The notes under the pieces: model-generated | Told to the model about the DNA's origin: nothing | What the model saw: the letters and a program-made list of their open reading frames with translations, nothing else | Databases searched by the model: none | Translations under genes and position numbers: made by a program | Shown here: piece by piece, positions 1 to 6,776 of the stretch | Layout: the number at the start of each line of letters is the position of its first letter | Numbering within the stretch: the first letter of the stretch is position 1 | Assembly (NCBI GenBank): GCA_009925875.1 | Contig: RFQD01000052.1 | Coordinates: forward strand, 1 to 8,443 | Origin: Microbacteriaceae bacterium | GTDB lineage: Bacteria > Actinomycetota > Actinomycetes > Actinomycetales > Microbacteriaceae | DNA: 8,443 nt | Reading direction: 5' to 3'

Positions 1-1990
1 CGACGACGATACCGACACGCATTCGTGTTTCTCGGCGAATCAAATGATGATGAACGGCGGAGAGCGAGAGGAGCGAAGGAATGGGTGCCAAGTCCCGGTT
101 CGAGTTTCTGTCGCTCAACACGATGAAACTCACTCCGTGCGCTACCGCATCGTCGGCGGCCGCGCACAGCTCACGTATGCGTTCCTCCATGGCTTGCCGG
201 CCTTGATCGACCCGATAGAGACAACTCAGCGTGACTGTCTCACGATTTCCGTCGACGTCCGTCAAGTGGTCGAGCTTCGCCAAATCGACGTTGCCAATGA
301 CGGGAAAATCGACCGCAACCTGATGAACATGTGCCGAAGATGCATCCAAAAGATTGCGCTCTGGACCTAGTCCGGCACGCAAACTTGTGACAACTTCTTC
401 GCGAATCGCGTCAAGCGGAGGGTTAGTCACCTGAGCGAATTGCTGAACAAAGTAATCGAACAGCAGACGGGGTTTGTCGCTCAAAATCGCAATAGGAGTG
501 TCCGAACCCATCGCACCGAGCGGCTCTTGTCCCGTTCGAGCCATGGGAGCCAACATGACGCGCACGTCCTCTTGGGTATACCCAAAGGTACGTTGGCGCC
601 GACGGACCGATTCGGGCGTGTGAACGATGTGCTCTCGAGGTGGCAAATCCGCGAAATCATACTTGCCCTCGTCGAGCCATTGTGCCCACGGATTGAGGGC
701 CGACAACTCTGTCTTGACTTCATCGTCAGAAATGATTCTGCCCGCAACGGTATCTACGAGGAACATTTTGCCCGGCTGTAACCGCCCTTTAGCGACCACG
801 GTGGCCGGATCCACATCGTGCACACCAATTTCTGAAGCCACAACAATCAGTCCATCGCTCGTCACTTGGTAGCGGCCAGGGCGTAAACCGTTCCGATCGA
901 GGGTCGCACCGACGAGTGATCCGTCAGTGAATGCAATGGCTGCAGGACCATCCCACGGTTCCATGAGTGCGGAATGAAACTCGTAGAAGGCACGCCGGTT
1001 GGGCTCCATGTCGGGCTGATTTTCCCAGGCTTCCGGAACCATCATCATGATCGCATGCGGGAGCGAACGTCCCGCGAGAGTCAGAAGTTCCACAACCTCA
1101 TCAAACGACGCTGAATCACTCGCTCCCGGCGTGCATATGGGGAAAACATCGGAGATGTTTCCTAAGTGATCGGTGGCGAGTTGGGACTGTCGTGCCTGCA
1201 TCCAATTCCGGTTTCCTTGGACCGTATTGATTTCGCCGTTGTGTGCGATGAAACGGAATGGATGCGCGAGAGGCCAGGAAGGAAAGGTATTGGTGGAGTA
1301 TCTCGAGTGAACCAGAGCAAGCGTCGACGCAAAACGCTCGTCGGAAAGATCCGGAAAAAACGGTTCGAGTTGCAGCGTCGTGACCATGCCCTTATATACG
1401 AGCGTCCGACAAGAGAGGGAAGGAAAGTACACTTCGAGGTCACGTTCGGCTCGCTTCCGAAGTCGAAACGCTCGCCGATCTAAGTCAATGCCGGAGTTCT
1501 CGCCAGTCGAAGAGGCCACGAAAAGCTGTTCAATCTGCGGCATCGCCAAGCGGGCGAGTTCGCCCAGCACGTCTGGCGCAGTGGGCACCAGGCGCCACCC
1601 CAAGACGTTAAGACCCTCCTGATCGGCGAGCGTTTCGATATCACGCTTGACGGACAAGCGAGCAGCTTCGTCCGTAGGAAGAAATACATTCCCCACGGCG
1701 TAAAACCCTGACGCGGGAAGGTCGAACGTAGTGACCGCGTTGAGAAACTCGTGGGGAACCTGCGTCATGATGCCCGCACCATCACCTGTGCCGGCGTCCG
1801 AACCGACGGCGCCACGGTGCTCAAGATTTCTGAGAGAACCGAGAGCGACGTCAATGATGTCGTGACCAGCAGTTCCACGGAGAGTTGCCACCATCGCAAA
1901 CCCGCAGGAGTCCTTTTCTTCCGCAGGAGTGTAAAGCCCGGCAGCACGGGGCGCGAGACTAAACCTCTCGTGTGGTGCGGGAAGCGTCAT
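1..1990 (-). CDS. gltB: Glutamate synthase large (alpha) subunit, N-terminal 663 codons; 3' end lies beyond the window
   Basis: Glutamate synthase transfers the amide nitrogen of glutamine to 2-oxoglutarate in the cytoplasm, giving two glutamates; the GltD subunit supplies electrons. I translated the frame from the ATG at 1990 to the window edge and found it open for 663 codons with no frameshift. The class II (Ntn) glutaminase domain covers about residues 29-430. It has the expected nucleophile Cys29 in DSCGF, so residues 1-28 should be a removable propeptide. Other hallmarks are LEHRGAVG (56-63), GTGDGAG, AHNGEINT (249-256), EPWDGPAA (344-351) and LDRNGLRPGRY (364-374). The central domain begins near residue 485 with GAMGSDTPIAIL, followed by LLFDYFVQQFAQVTNPPLD. 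The FMN/Fe-S synthase domain and the C-terminal beta-helix lie outside the window; full proteins are about 1500 residues. The start is supported by GGAGG five bases upstream. gltD would be expected next downstream, but this cannot be seen. It is separated from lgt by 98 nt, so it may have its own promoter. Confidence 0.97.
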   Translation of the reverse strand, partial: MTLPAPHERFSLAPRAAGLYTPAEEKDSCGFAMVATLRGTAGHDIIDVALGSLRNLEHRGAVGSDAGTGDGAGIMTQVPHEFLNAVTTFDLPASGFYAVGNVFLPTDEAARLSVKRDIETLADQEGLNVLGWRLVPTAPDVLGELARLAMPQIEQLFVASSTGENSGIDLDRRAFRLRKRAERDLEVYFPSLSCRTLVYKGMVTTLQLEPFFPDLSDERFASTLALVHSRYSTNTFPSWPLAHPFRFIAHNGEINTVQGNRNWMQARQSQLATDHLGNISDVFPICTPGASDSASFDEVVELLTLAGRSLPHAIMMMVPEAWENQPDMEPNRRAFYEFHSALMEPWDGPAAIAFTDGSLVGATLDRNGLRPGRYQVTSDGLIVVASEIGVHDVDPATVVAKGRLQPGKMFLVDTVAGRIISDDEVKTELSALNPWAQWLDEGKYDFADLPPREHIVHTPESVRRRQRTFGYTQEDVRVMLAPMARTGQEPLGAMGSDTPIAILSDKPRLLFDYFVQQFAQVTNPPLDAIREEVVTSLRAGLGPERNLLDASSAHVHQVAVDFPVIGNVDLAKLDHLTDVDGNRETVTLSCLYRVDQGRQAMEERIRELCAAADDAVAHGVSFIVLSDRNSNRDLAPIPSLLSLSAVHHHLIRRETRMRVGIVV

Positions 1991-2088
1991 GAAACCCTCC
2001 GGGAAATCTAGTCAATGGCAGAGGGACTCCAGCGGCCCTTGAAAGCGATTCAGTCATGGCGCCCGATAGAGCGCCTCTCGTTCGACTC
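1991..2088 (-). other. lgt-gltB intergenic region (98 nt), possible operon boundary
   Basis: This is the longest non-coding stretch in the window and the only one large enough for a promoter. Fourteen or so bases after the lgt stop there is a small inverted repeat, GGCGC (2075-2071) and GCGCC (2062-2058), with an 8-base loop. No run of T follows it, so it is not a convincing intrinsic terminator. A TAGATT at 2010-2005 matches four of six bases of a -10 box, but I find no good -35 partner 16-18 bases upstream. Whether gltB has its own promoter or is read through from the trp genes cannot be decided by eye. Confidence 0.4.
1996..2000 (-). promoter_or_regulatory. Ribosome binding site of gltB
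   Basis: A perfect GGAGG on the minus strand sits five bases before the ATG at 1990. It is one of the strongest Shine-Dalgarno matches in the window. It suggests that gltB is initiated independently and not by coupling to lgt, whose stop is 98 nt upstream. Confidence 0.85.
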
Positions 2089-3078
2089 CTACTGGCCCGT
2101 GTTTTTCTTCCGGCTTGTGACCGTGGCCGAGGTTCTTACGTTTGGTTCGACGGCGGCACCCTTGCCGGCATTCTCCGTCAGTGAACGAGAGTCTACCGCC
2201 TTTGCCGCCTTGCGCTCTTCCGGGGAACGCCCCGTCAGATAAATCGAGGGCTCGCCGCCAGGGTGACGCCTACTCTGCCACCAGAAGATGAGGACACCGA
2301 TAAGGATCGCAACCCATGCGGCCCAAATATTGGTCCGAATGCCGAGGAACGTCTCACTGGGATCGATTCGGATTGATTCGAAAAACGAACGACCAATGCC
2401 GTACCAGATGAGATACACGGCGAATGCTTTACCCCAGCGGAGTGTGAGTCGGCGCTCAAGCAACAGAATGACCGCTGCGCCTAAGAGGTTCCAGATGATT
2501 TCATACAAAAACATGGGATGAAACAGCGTCCCCGCGGGCAATCCGATGGGATACGCAGGATTCGTTGCCTCAATTTCCAGTCCCCAGGGGAGCGTGGTGG
2601 GAATACCGAATAGCTCGTGGTTGAACCAGTTGCCAACGCGCCCGCAGGCCTGAGCAATAAGGAGTCCGGGGGCGACAGCATCCGCGAAGGACCAAAAGCG
2701 AATCCCGGCGAAACGTGTGCCTAGCCACGCGCCAATTGCACCGCCGAGTAACGAACCAAAGATGGCGTTTCCCCCCTCCCAAATGTAGAGGGTGCGCAAC
2801 AGGTCCGCGCCGGGATAGAAATAGTCAGCTGGATGCGTGAGTACGTGGTAGAAGCGTGCGCCAATGATGCCGAGTGGGATGGCAAACAGAATGACGTCGA
2901 GAACGATCCACTTCTCGCCCCCACGTGCGACAAGTCGGCGATTCGTCAACAGGGTGGCGACGACAATTCCAACGAGGATGCACAGTGCGTAGGCATGAAC
3001 TCGCAATGGCCCGATGTCGAAGAAACTCCAGGCTGGACTCGGGATGCTCGAGTGGAGGTGAGAGATGAGACCGTACAC
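2089..3078 (-). CDS. lgt: Prolipoprotein diacylglyceryl transferase
   Basis: Lgt is an inner-membrane enzyme. It moves diacylglycerol from phosphatidylglycerol onto the lipobox cysteine of prolipoproteins, the first step of lipoprotein maturation. The 329-residue product has about seven hydrophobic segments and the family signature GRVGNWFNHELFG at 146-158, including the essential Arg147. The late motif YGIGRSFFESIRIDP (226-240) holds Arg230, Glu234 and Arg237. Like other actinobacterial Lgt proteins it carries a hydrophilic C-terminal tail (about 268-329, rich in Arg, Lys, Glu and Ser), probably cytoplasmic and of unknown role. The start codon is GTG: an in-frame TAG lies a few codons upstream and no alternative start precedes the first conserved residues. 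It begins 48 nt after trpA with a modest AAAGG ribosome site, so it is probably read on the trp transcript. lgt next to trpA is a common arrangement in Actinobacteria and implies no role in tryptophan synthesis. Confidence 0.97.
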   Translation of the reverse strand: MYGLISHLHSSIPSPAWSFFDIGPLRVHAYALCILVGIVVATLLTNRRLVARGGEKWIVLDVILFAIPLGIIGARFYHVLTHPADYFYPGADLLRTLYIWEGGNAIFGSLLGGAIGAWLGTRFAGIRFWSFADAVAPGLLIAQACGRVGNWFNHELFGIPTTLPWGLEIEATNPAYPIGLPAGTLFHPMFLYEIIWNLLGAAVILLLERRLTLRWGKAFAVYLIWYGIGRSFFESIRIDPSETFLGIRTNIWAAWVAILIGVLIFWWQSRRHPGGEPSIYLTGRSPEERKAAKAVDSRSLTENAGKGAAVEPNVRTSATVTSRKKNTGQ

Positions 3079-3086
3079 GTGGACTA

Positions 3087-3091
3087 CCTTT
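3087..3091 (-). promoter_or_regulatory. Weak ribosome binding site of lgt
   Basis: AAAGG lies eight bases before the GTG start at 3078. It is a partial Shine-Dalgarno match. Because an in-frame stop occurs just upstream, this GTG is effectively the only possible start, so the weak site must serve it, perhaps helped by ribosomes finishing trpA 48 nt earlier. Confidence 0.5.
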
Positions 3092-3126
3092 GGCTAAACG
3101 CTGAGGAACGGATGAACGACTCGAGT

Positions 3127-3930
3127 TTATGCGAGCCCAGGCTCAACATTTGCTCGTTGGCCCGAAAGACGCGAGGCGAGAGCAGCGACGGCCGGAACAC
3201 CACCGTCGGAAAGTGCCTTAACGAGAACAGAGCCGACGATTGCACCTTCTGCATAGCTTTGAACTTCTCGAACCTGATCCGAGGTTGAAATGCCAATGCC
3301 GACACCGACGTGCTGAGCACCCGCCTCACGAAGTCGTTCGACGAGGCCGTGAGCCGCGGCATCCACGTCCGCACGCTCTCCCGTGATTCCCATGGTCGAC
3401 ACGGCATAGACAAAACCGCGACTGCGCTCCACCGCGGTAGCGAGTCGCTGTGGTGTGGAGGATGGTGCAGCGAGAAACACGCGATCCAAATCGTGTTTGT
3501 CACTCGCGGCAATCCATTCGGCGGCCTCATCGGGAATCAAGTCGGGCGTAATGAGACCCGCTCCCCCGGCGGCAGCCAGATCCGCGGCGAAACGTTCAAC
3601 CCCGTATTGCACAACCGGGTTCCAATACGTCATCACGAGAATTGGCGCCGATACACGCTCTGTGATGGCACGAACGGCGCTGAAGGCATCCTTGAGTCGG
3701 AACCCGTTGGCGAGTGCCGTCTGGGTTGCCTCCTGGATGACCAGTCCATCCATAACCGGATCCGAGTAGGGCAACCCGAGTTCGACGATGTCTGCGCCAT
3801 TCTCAACCAGAGCAATCGCAGCTTCGATGCTCTCGTCAAGGGAGGGGAAACCCACGGGCAAGTAGCCGATGAGTGCGGCTCGTCCTTCATCTCGGCAGGC
3901 ATCGAGCGTTGCTTCTACACGTGACGTCAC
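3127..3930 (-). CDS. trpA: Tryptophan synthase alpha subunit
   Basis: TrpA cleaves indole-3-glycerol phosphate to indole and glyceraldehyde-3-phosphate, and channels the indole to TrpB in the cytoplasmic alpha2-beta2 complex. The 267-residue product is full length for the family and is a TIM barrel. The two catalytic acids are present: Glu50 in [11 protein letters not shown] and Asp61 in VMDG. Further family motifs are TYWNP (101-105), [11 protein letters not shown] (126-136), the mobile loop STMGITG (178-184) and the phosphate-binding GVGIGIST (209-216) and VGS (232-234). It starts at a GTG that overlaps the trpB stop as GTGA (3930-3927). A GGAG at 3940-3937 is placed six bases upstream, so translation is probably coupled to trpB, which would help equimolar production of the two partners. 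The gene ends with TAA, followed by a 48-nt gap to lgt with no terminator-like hairpin. Confidence 0.98.
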   Translation of the reverse strand: MTSRVEATLDACRDEGRAALIGYLPVGFPSLDESIEAAIALVENGADIVELGLPYSDPVMDGLVIQEATQTALANGFRLKDAFSAVRAITERVSAPILVMTYWNPVVQYGVERFAADLAAAGGAGLITPDLIPDEAAEWIAASDKHDLDRVFLAAPSSTPQRLATAVERSRGFVYAVSTMGITGERADVDAAAHGLVERLREAGAQHVGVGIGISTSDQVREVQSYAEGAIVGSVLVKALSDGGVPAVAALASRLSGQRANVEPGLA

Positions 3931-5129
3931 TTCACGCTCCGATCGAAAAGGTCAAAGTACGCTCCCGCGGTTTCCATGTCTTTATCTCCTCGACCCGACA
4001 AGTTCACGAGGATGACCGACTCCGGTCCGAGTTCCTTGCCGAGCTCGAGCGCACCGTGAAGTGCGTGGGCAGTCTCAATCGCCGGAATAATTCCTTCCGT
4101 TCGCGACAGCAACCGGAGTGCTGCCATCGCCTCGTCGTCTGTAACTGGTCGATAAGAAGCACGCCCAATGTCGTGTAACCACGAATGCTCCGGCCCTACT
4201 CCGGGGTAATCGAGACCCGCCGAGATGGAATGAGACTCAATAGTTTGCCCATCTTCGTTTTGCAGCATGTACGACCGTGCGCCGTGCAAGACTCCGGGTC
4301 GACCCATCGTGATAGTGGCCGCATGCTCGGGAGTGTTTATTCCCTTACCCGCAGCTTCGAATCCGACGAGCGCTACATCAGGATCGTCGAGAAAGGCGTG
4401 AAAAATTCCAATGGCATTCGACCCGCCACCGACACAAGCTGCGACGACGTCGGGAAGTCGTCCGGTCAACTCGAGGACCTGTTCGCGCGCTTCCTCGCCA
4501 ATAATCTTGTGGAAATCACGCACCATGTAGGGAAATGGATGCGGTCCAGCGACCGTGCCCAACAGGTAATGAGTGTTGTCGACATTCGCAACCCAGTCCC
4601 GTAACGCTTCGTTGATGGCGTCTTTAAGGGTGCGCGAACCTGTCGTGACCGGAACAACTTCTGCGCCCAGTAGTCGCATGCGCGCGACATTGAGCGCTTG
4701 ACGTTCGGTGTCCACCTGGCCCATGTACACGACACATTCCAAACCAAAAAGAGCGGCCGCCGTGGCGGTCGCCACTCCATGCTGACCGGCACCCGTCTCG
4801 GCTATGAGACGTGTCTTTCCAATCCGTTTGGCAACTAACGCCTGACCTAAGACGTTGTTGATTTTGTGACTACCCGTGTGGTTGAGATCTTCTCTCTTCA
4901 ACAGGATGCGAGCGTTTCCGCCATGCGCGGCAAACCTCGGCACCTCCGTGATGAGTGAAGGTCGACCCGTGTACGTGCGATGCAAGTCGGAAAGTTCGGC
5001 TTGAAAGCTGGGATCACTCTTGCACTGGTCATAGGCGAGTGCCAGCTCATCTAGGGCTGCGATGAGTGACTCAGGCACGAACCGGCCACCGAATTCACCG
5101 TAATACGGACCTTGAACATCACGAAGCAT
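3927..5129 (-). CDS. trpB: Tryptophan synthase beta subunit
   Basis: TrpB is the pyridoxal-phosphate subunit that condenses indole, delivered by TrpA, with serine to give tryptophan. The product is 400 residues, the usual length of the TrpB1 class that works with TrpA. Visible active-site elements are the PLP lysine Lys89 in HTGSHKIN (84-91), Glu111 in AETGAGQHG (110-118) and the phosphate-binding GGGSNA loop (234-239). [14 protein letters not shown] (7-20) is the typical N-terminus, and GRGDKD near the C-terminus is also characteristic. Its ATG overlaps the trpC stop by one base (TAATG, 5131-5127). Only a poor ribosome site (GGCGGTG) precedes it, so initiation probably depends on ribosomes terminating on trpC. 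It overlaps trpA by GTGA. The protein contains only two Trp residues. Confidence 0.98.
   Translation of the reverse strand: MLRDVQGPYYGEFGGRFVPESLIAALDELALAYDQCKSDPSFQAELSDLHRTYTGRPSLITEVPRFAAHGGNARILLKREDLNHTGSHKINNVLGQALVAKRIGKTRLIAETGAGQHGVATATAAALFGLECVVYMGQVDTERQALNVARMRLLGAEVVPVTTGSRTLKDAINEALRDWVANVDNTHYLLGTVAGPHPFPYMVRDFHKIIGEEAREQVLELTGRLPDVVAACVGGGSNAIGIFHAFLDDPDVALVGFEAAGKGINTPEHAATITMGRPGVLHGARSYMLQNEDGQTIESHSISAGLDYPGVGPEHSWLHDIGRASYRPVTDDEAMAALRLLSRTEGIIPAIETAHALHGALELGKELGPESVILVNLSGRGDKDMETAGAYFDLFDRSVK
3937..3940 (-). promoter_or_regulatory. Ribosome binding site of trpA inside the trpB 3' end
   Basis: GGAG lies six bases before the GTG at 3930, within the last codons of trpB. 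Together with the GTGA stop/start overlap it fixes the trpA start. Confidence 0.7.
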
Positions 5130-5902
5130 TAAGACACCGCCAGGAAATTATTAAGGGTGACAACCGGATCGGACGTCACGAGAGCTTCTCCCACTAACAC
5201 GACATCGGCGCCCGCGGATCGATAACGCTGAACGTCGGATGCGTCGCGAACCGCAGACTCGGCAATGCGAATCGTTCCCGCGGGAATTCGATCGACAACG
5301 GTGGCGAAGAGGTCACGATTGAGGTCAAACGTGGTGAGGTCGCGAGCGTTAACTCCGATGATCTCTGCTCCCATGTCAACCGCAAAATCTACCTCGTCAG
5401 AAGTATGGGTCTCGACCAGTACAGCCATACCAAGTTCATGCGAGAGAGTATTCAGCGTGGCAAACGTGTCGGGTTGTAGCGCCGCCACAATCAGCAAAAC
5501 GATATCGGCCCCGGCAGCCCTCGCTTCAAATACCTGATAGGAAGTGGCGATGAAATCCTTTCGGAGAACGGGCACAGATACTGACTCCCGGACGGAGTAG
5601 AGGTCGGCAAGACTCCCTCGAAACCTTCTCTCTTCGGTCAGCACACTGATTGCAGACGCCCCGCCCATCTCATACAGTTTCGCAAGTGCCGCAGGGTCCT
5701 CAATCGTCGCCAGCTCACCTCGAGACGGGCTTGCACGCTTAACCTCGGCGATGACTTTGATGTGCGACGACGGCGCAAGAGCCGCTACCGCATCGAGTGG
5801 AGCTCGTGCCTCCAGAGCCGCTGACTCCACCGCCGCGAGTGAAACAGATTCTTGCCGGATGGCCGCATCTGCGACAGCACCCGCCGTGAGTTCGTCGAGC
5901 AC
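5129..5902 (-). CDS. trpC: Indole-3-glycerol phosphate synthase
   Basis: TrpC closes the ring of carboxyphenylamino-deoxyribulose phosphate to indole-3-glycerol phosphate, the substrate of TrpA. The 257-residue protein is a monofunctional TIM barrel of normal length, with no fused TrpF domain. The catalytic set is complete: Glu53 and Lys55 in [12 protein letters not shown], Lys115 in VLRKDF, Glu164 in LVETHT, Asn185 in IGVNARDL, and Glu215-Ser216 in IAESAV. The start is GTG directly abutting the TAG of the upstream small membrane gene (TAGGTG), and the stop overlaps the trpB start, so it is embedded in a tightly coupled chain. No clear Shine-Dalgarno sits at the ideal distance; AAGGCG about 11 bases upstream is the nearest. 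The protein has no tryptophan at all, in keeping with the known low Trp content of Trp-biosynthetic enzymes. The missing TrpF step is presumably done by PriA elsewhere on the chromosome. Confidence 0.98.
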   Translation of the reverse strand: MLDELTAGAVADAAIRQESVSLAAVESAALEARAPLDAVAALAPSSHIKVIAEVKRASPSRGELATIEDPAALAKLYEMGGASAISVLTEERRFRGSLADLYSVRESVSVPVLRKDFIATSYQVFEARAAGADIVLLIVAALQPDTFATLNTLSHELGMAVLVETHTSDEVDFAVDMGAEIIGVNARDLTTFDLNRDLFATVVDRIPAGTIRIAESAVRDASDVQRYRSAGADVVLVGEALVTSDPVVTLNNFLAVS

Positions 5903-6136
5903 CTAGTGATGCGCCTTGGGTGAGTACTTCGGACCACGCACACCGTATCCCGCTTTTGCCATACCCCAGCCAACAAGCAGCCCGACGAGAAGGAGGCCGA
6001 TCGAAGCCACAACCAAAATCGGCATGTTCAGCCAGAAGAACACGACGCCACAGGCCACGGCAACGAGCATGATGCCCACAGCCGTCCACGCCGCAGGAGA
6101 GTTTCCCTCGCCGGGTTCGTCAATGTCGTTACTCAT
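5903..6136 (-). CDS. Small two-helix membrane protein, HGxxPAAW family (variant motif), function unknown
   Basis: This 77-residue protein resembles the actinobacterial 'HGxxPAAW' small membrane proteins found beside trpC. The N-terminus is acidic (DIDEPGEG), followed by GNSPAAW (11-17). Two hydrophobic segments follow (about 18-36 and 39-60) with a short WLNMP turn, and then a basic tail, KAGYGVRGPKYSPKAHH. The length and the two-helix hairpin are typical. The family's namesake His is replaced by Glu10 here (EGNSPAAW). The ATG start has an excellent ribosome site, GAGGAG six bases upstream. The gene starts 31 nt after the larger membrane gene, and its stop abuts the trpC start, so it may drive trpC translation by coupling. 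No catalytic motif is visible. Its constant position in the trp cluster suggests a link to tryptophan metabolism or transport, but that is inference only. Confidence 0.9.
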   Translation of the reverse strand: MSNDIDEPGEGNSPAAWTAVGIMLVAVACGVVFFWLNMPILVVASIGLLLVGLLVGWGMAKAGYGVRGPKYSPKAHH

Positions 6137-6142
6137 GGCTCG

Positions 6143-6148
6143 CTCCTC
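6143..6148 (-). promoter_or_regulatory. Strong ribosome binding site of the 77-residue membrane protein gene
   Basis: GAGGAG lies six bases upstream of the ATG at 6136, in the 31-nt gap after the preceding membrane gene. It is much better than the sites before trpC and trpB. Ribosomes loading here could therefore feed the coupled trpC-trpB-trpA chain. Confidence 0.8.
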
Positions 6149-6167
6149 AAATCAGCGTTGTACCCGC

Positions 6168-6776
6168 TCATCCTAACAAGTCGCTGGTCGGGTCCTCTCC
6201 GCGCGAGAGCGTCTCCCACGAATCGTTATCGCGGGTTATCGGCTTTTCGACGCGCGAGGATTGTGACCCCTTTTCCGGTCGAGTGAAACGGGTCGATGGG
6301 CTCCCCCACTGGCGCGAGCCGAGGAGTCCCCCTGCACCGGACACACTCACGATCAGAAAGCCGAGAACGGCGACCCAGATCCATCCGGTCGTCGCTGTCT
6401 CGGTCACCGATGCGGAAACGGCAGTGATGTCGCTGATTCCGGTTACCTTCGACAACACGTTGAGTGACGAAGCTATCGGATTTGCGAAGGTGAACCAGAG
6501 GGACACGTCCCCACAGACACCGAGGACGATCACAACGACAAGTACCAGCCACCGGACAACGCGTTGCGCGATAAGGAGCACCCCCACGCCCGCGAGGGCC
6601 ACGAGTGAAATCGGAGACACGAGTGGTGCGGTCGCGGTCCCAGGCACCGACAACTCAGATGTGGTGGCTCCTTCAGAAATAGAAAAGACGAACCACGTTT
6701 GCGTCCACGCTGCCAACGAACACAGTGCACCCGCGAAGATACCCCAGAGCACGTTTCGCTTGTGATTGCCCCTCAC
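6168..6776 (-). CDS. Trp-operon-associated four-helix membrane protein (Trp_oprn_chp / TIGR02234-like), function unknown
   Basis: This 202-residue protein has four predicted membrane segments (about residues 9-31, 52-70, 74-95 and 131-152). The loop between segments three and four is long and rich in Ser and Thr, and the C-terminal tail is hydrophilic. AAWTQTWF (22-29) in the first helix and the tail motif DSWETLSRGEDPT (185-197) match what I recall of the actinobacterial Trp-operon membrane protein family. The function of that family is not established. The start is GTG overlapping the trpE stop as GTGA (6776-6773). It has no good ribosome site of its own, so it should be translationally coupled to trpE; a GTG at codon 9 is a less likely alternative. 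It has nine Trp residues, far more per length than the Trp enzymes around it, although membrane proteins in general (including Lgt here) are Trp-rich. A role in transport or sensing of an indole-type compound is possible but unproven. Confidence 0.88.
   Translation of the reverse strand: MRGNHKRNVLWGIFAGALCSLAAWTQTWFVFSISEGATTSELSVPGTATAPLVSPISLVALAGVGVLLIAQRVVRWLVLVVVIVLGVCGDVSLWFTFANPIASSLNVLSKVTGISDITAVSASVTETATTGWIWVAVLGFLIVSVSGAGGLLGSRQWGSPSTRFTRPEKGSQSSRVEKPITRDNDSWETLSRGEDPTSDLLG

Noticed and set aside
1..1990. Suspected frameshifts in gltB, because several short open frames lie on both strands here
   Set aside because: Manual translation of the minus strand from the ATG at 1990 gives 663 continuous codons with conserved glutaminase and central-domain motifs throughout.
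2058..2075. Inverted repeat GGCGC/GCGCC after lgt as an intrinsic terminator
   Set aside because: The stem is only five pairs, the loop eight bases, and no T-run follows. I mention it as a feature of the gap but not as a terminator.
2833..3288. Plus-strand open frame of 151 codons across the lgt start and trpA end
   Set aside because: It lies opposite two well-supported genes, has no family-like features, and its extent follows from the codon structure of the minus strand.
3310..3924. Long plus-strand open frame (204 codons) opposite trpA
   Set aside because: It is entirely antisense to trpA, which shows all catalytic residues. The plus-strand translation has no recognisable motif. It is a codon-bias shadow.
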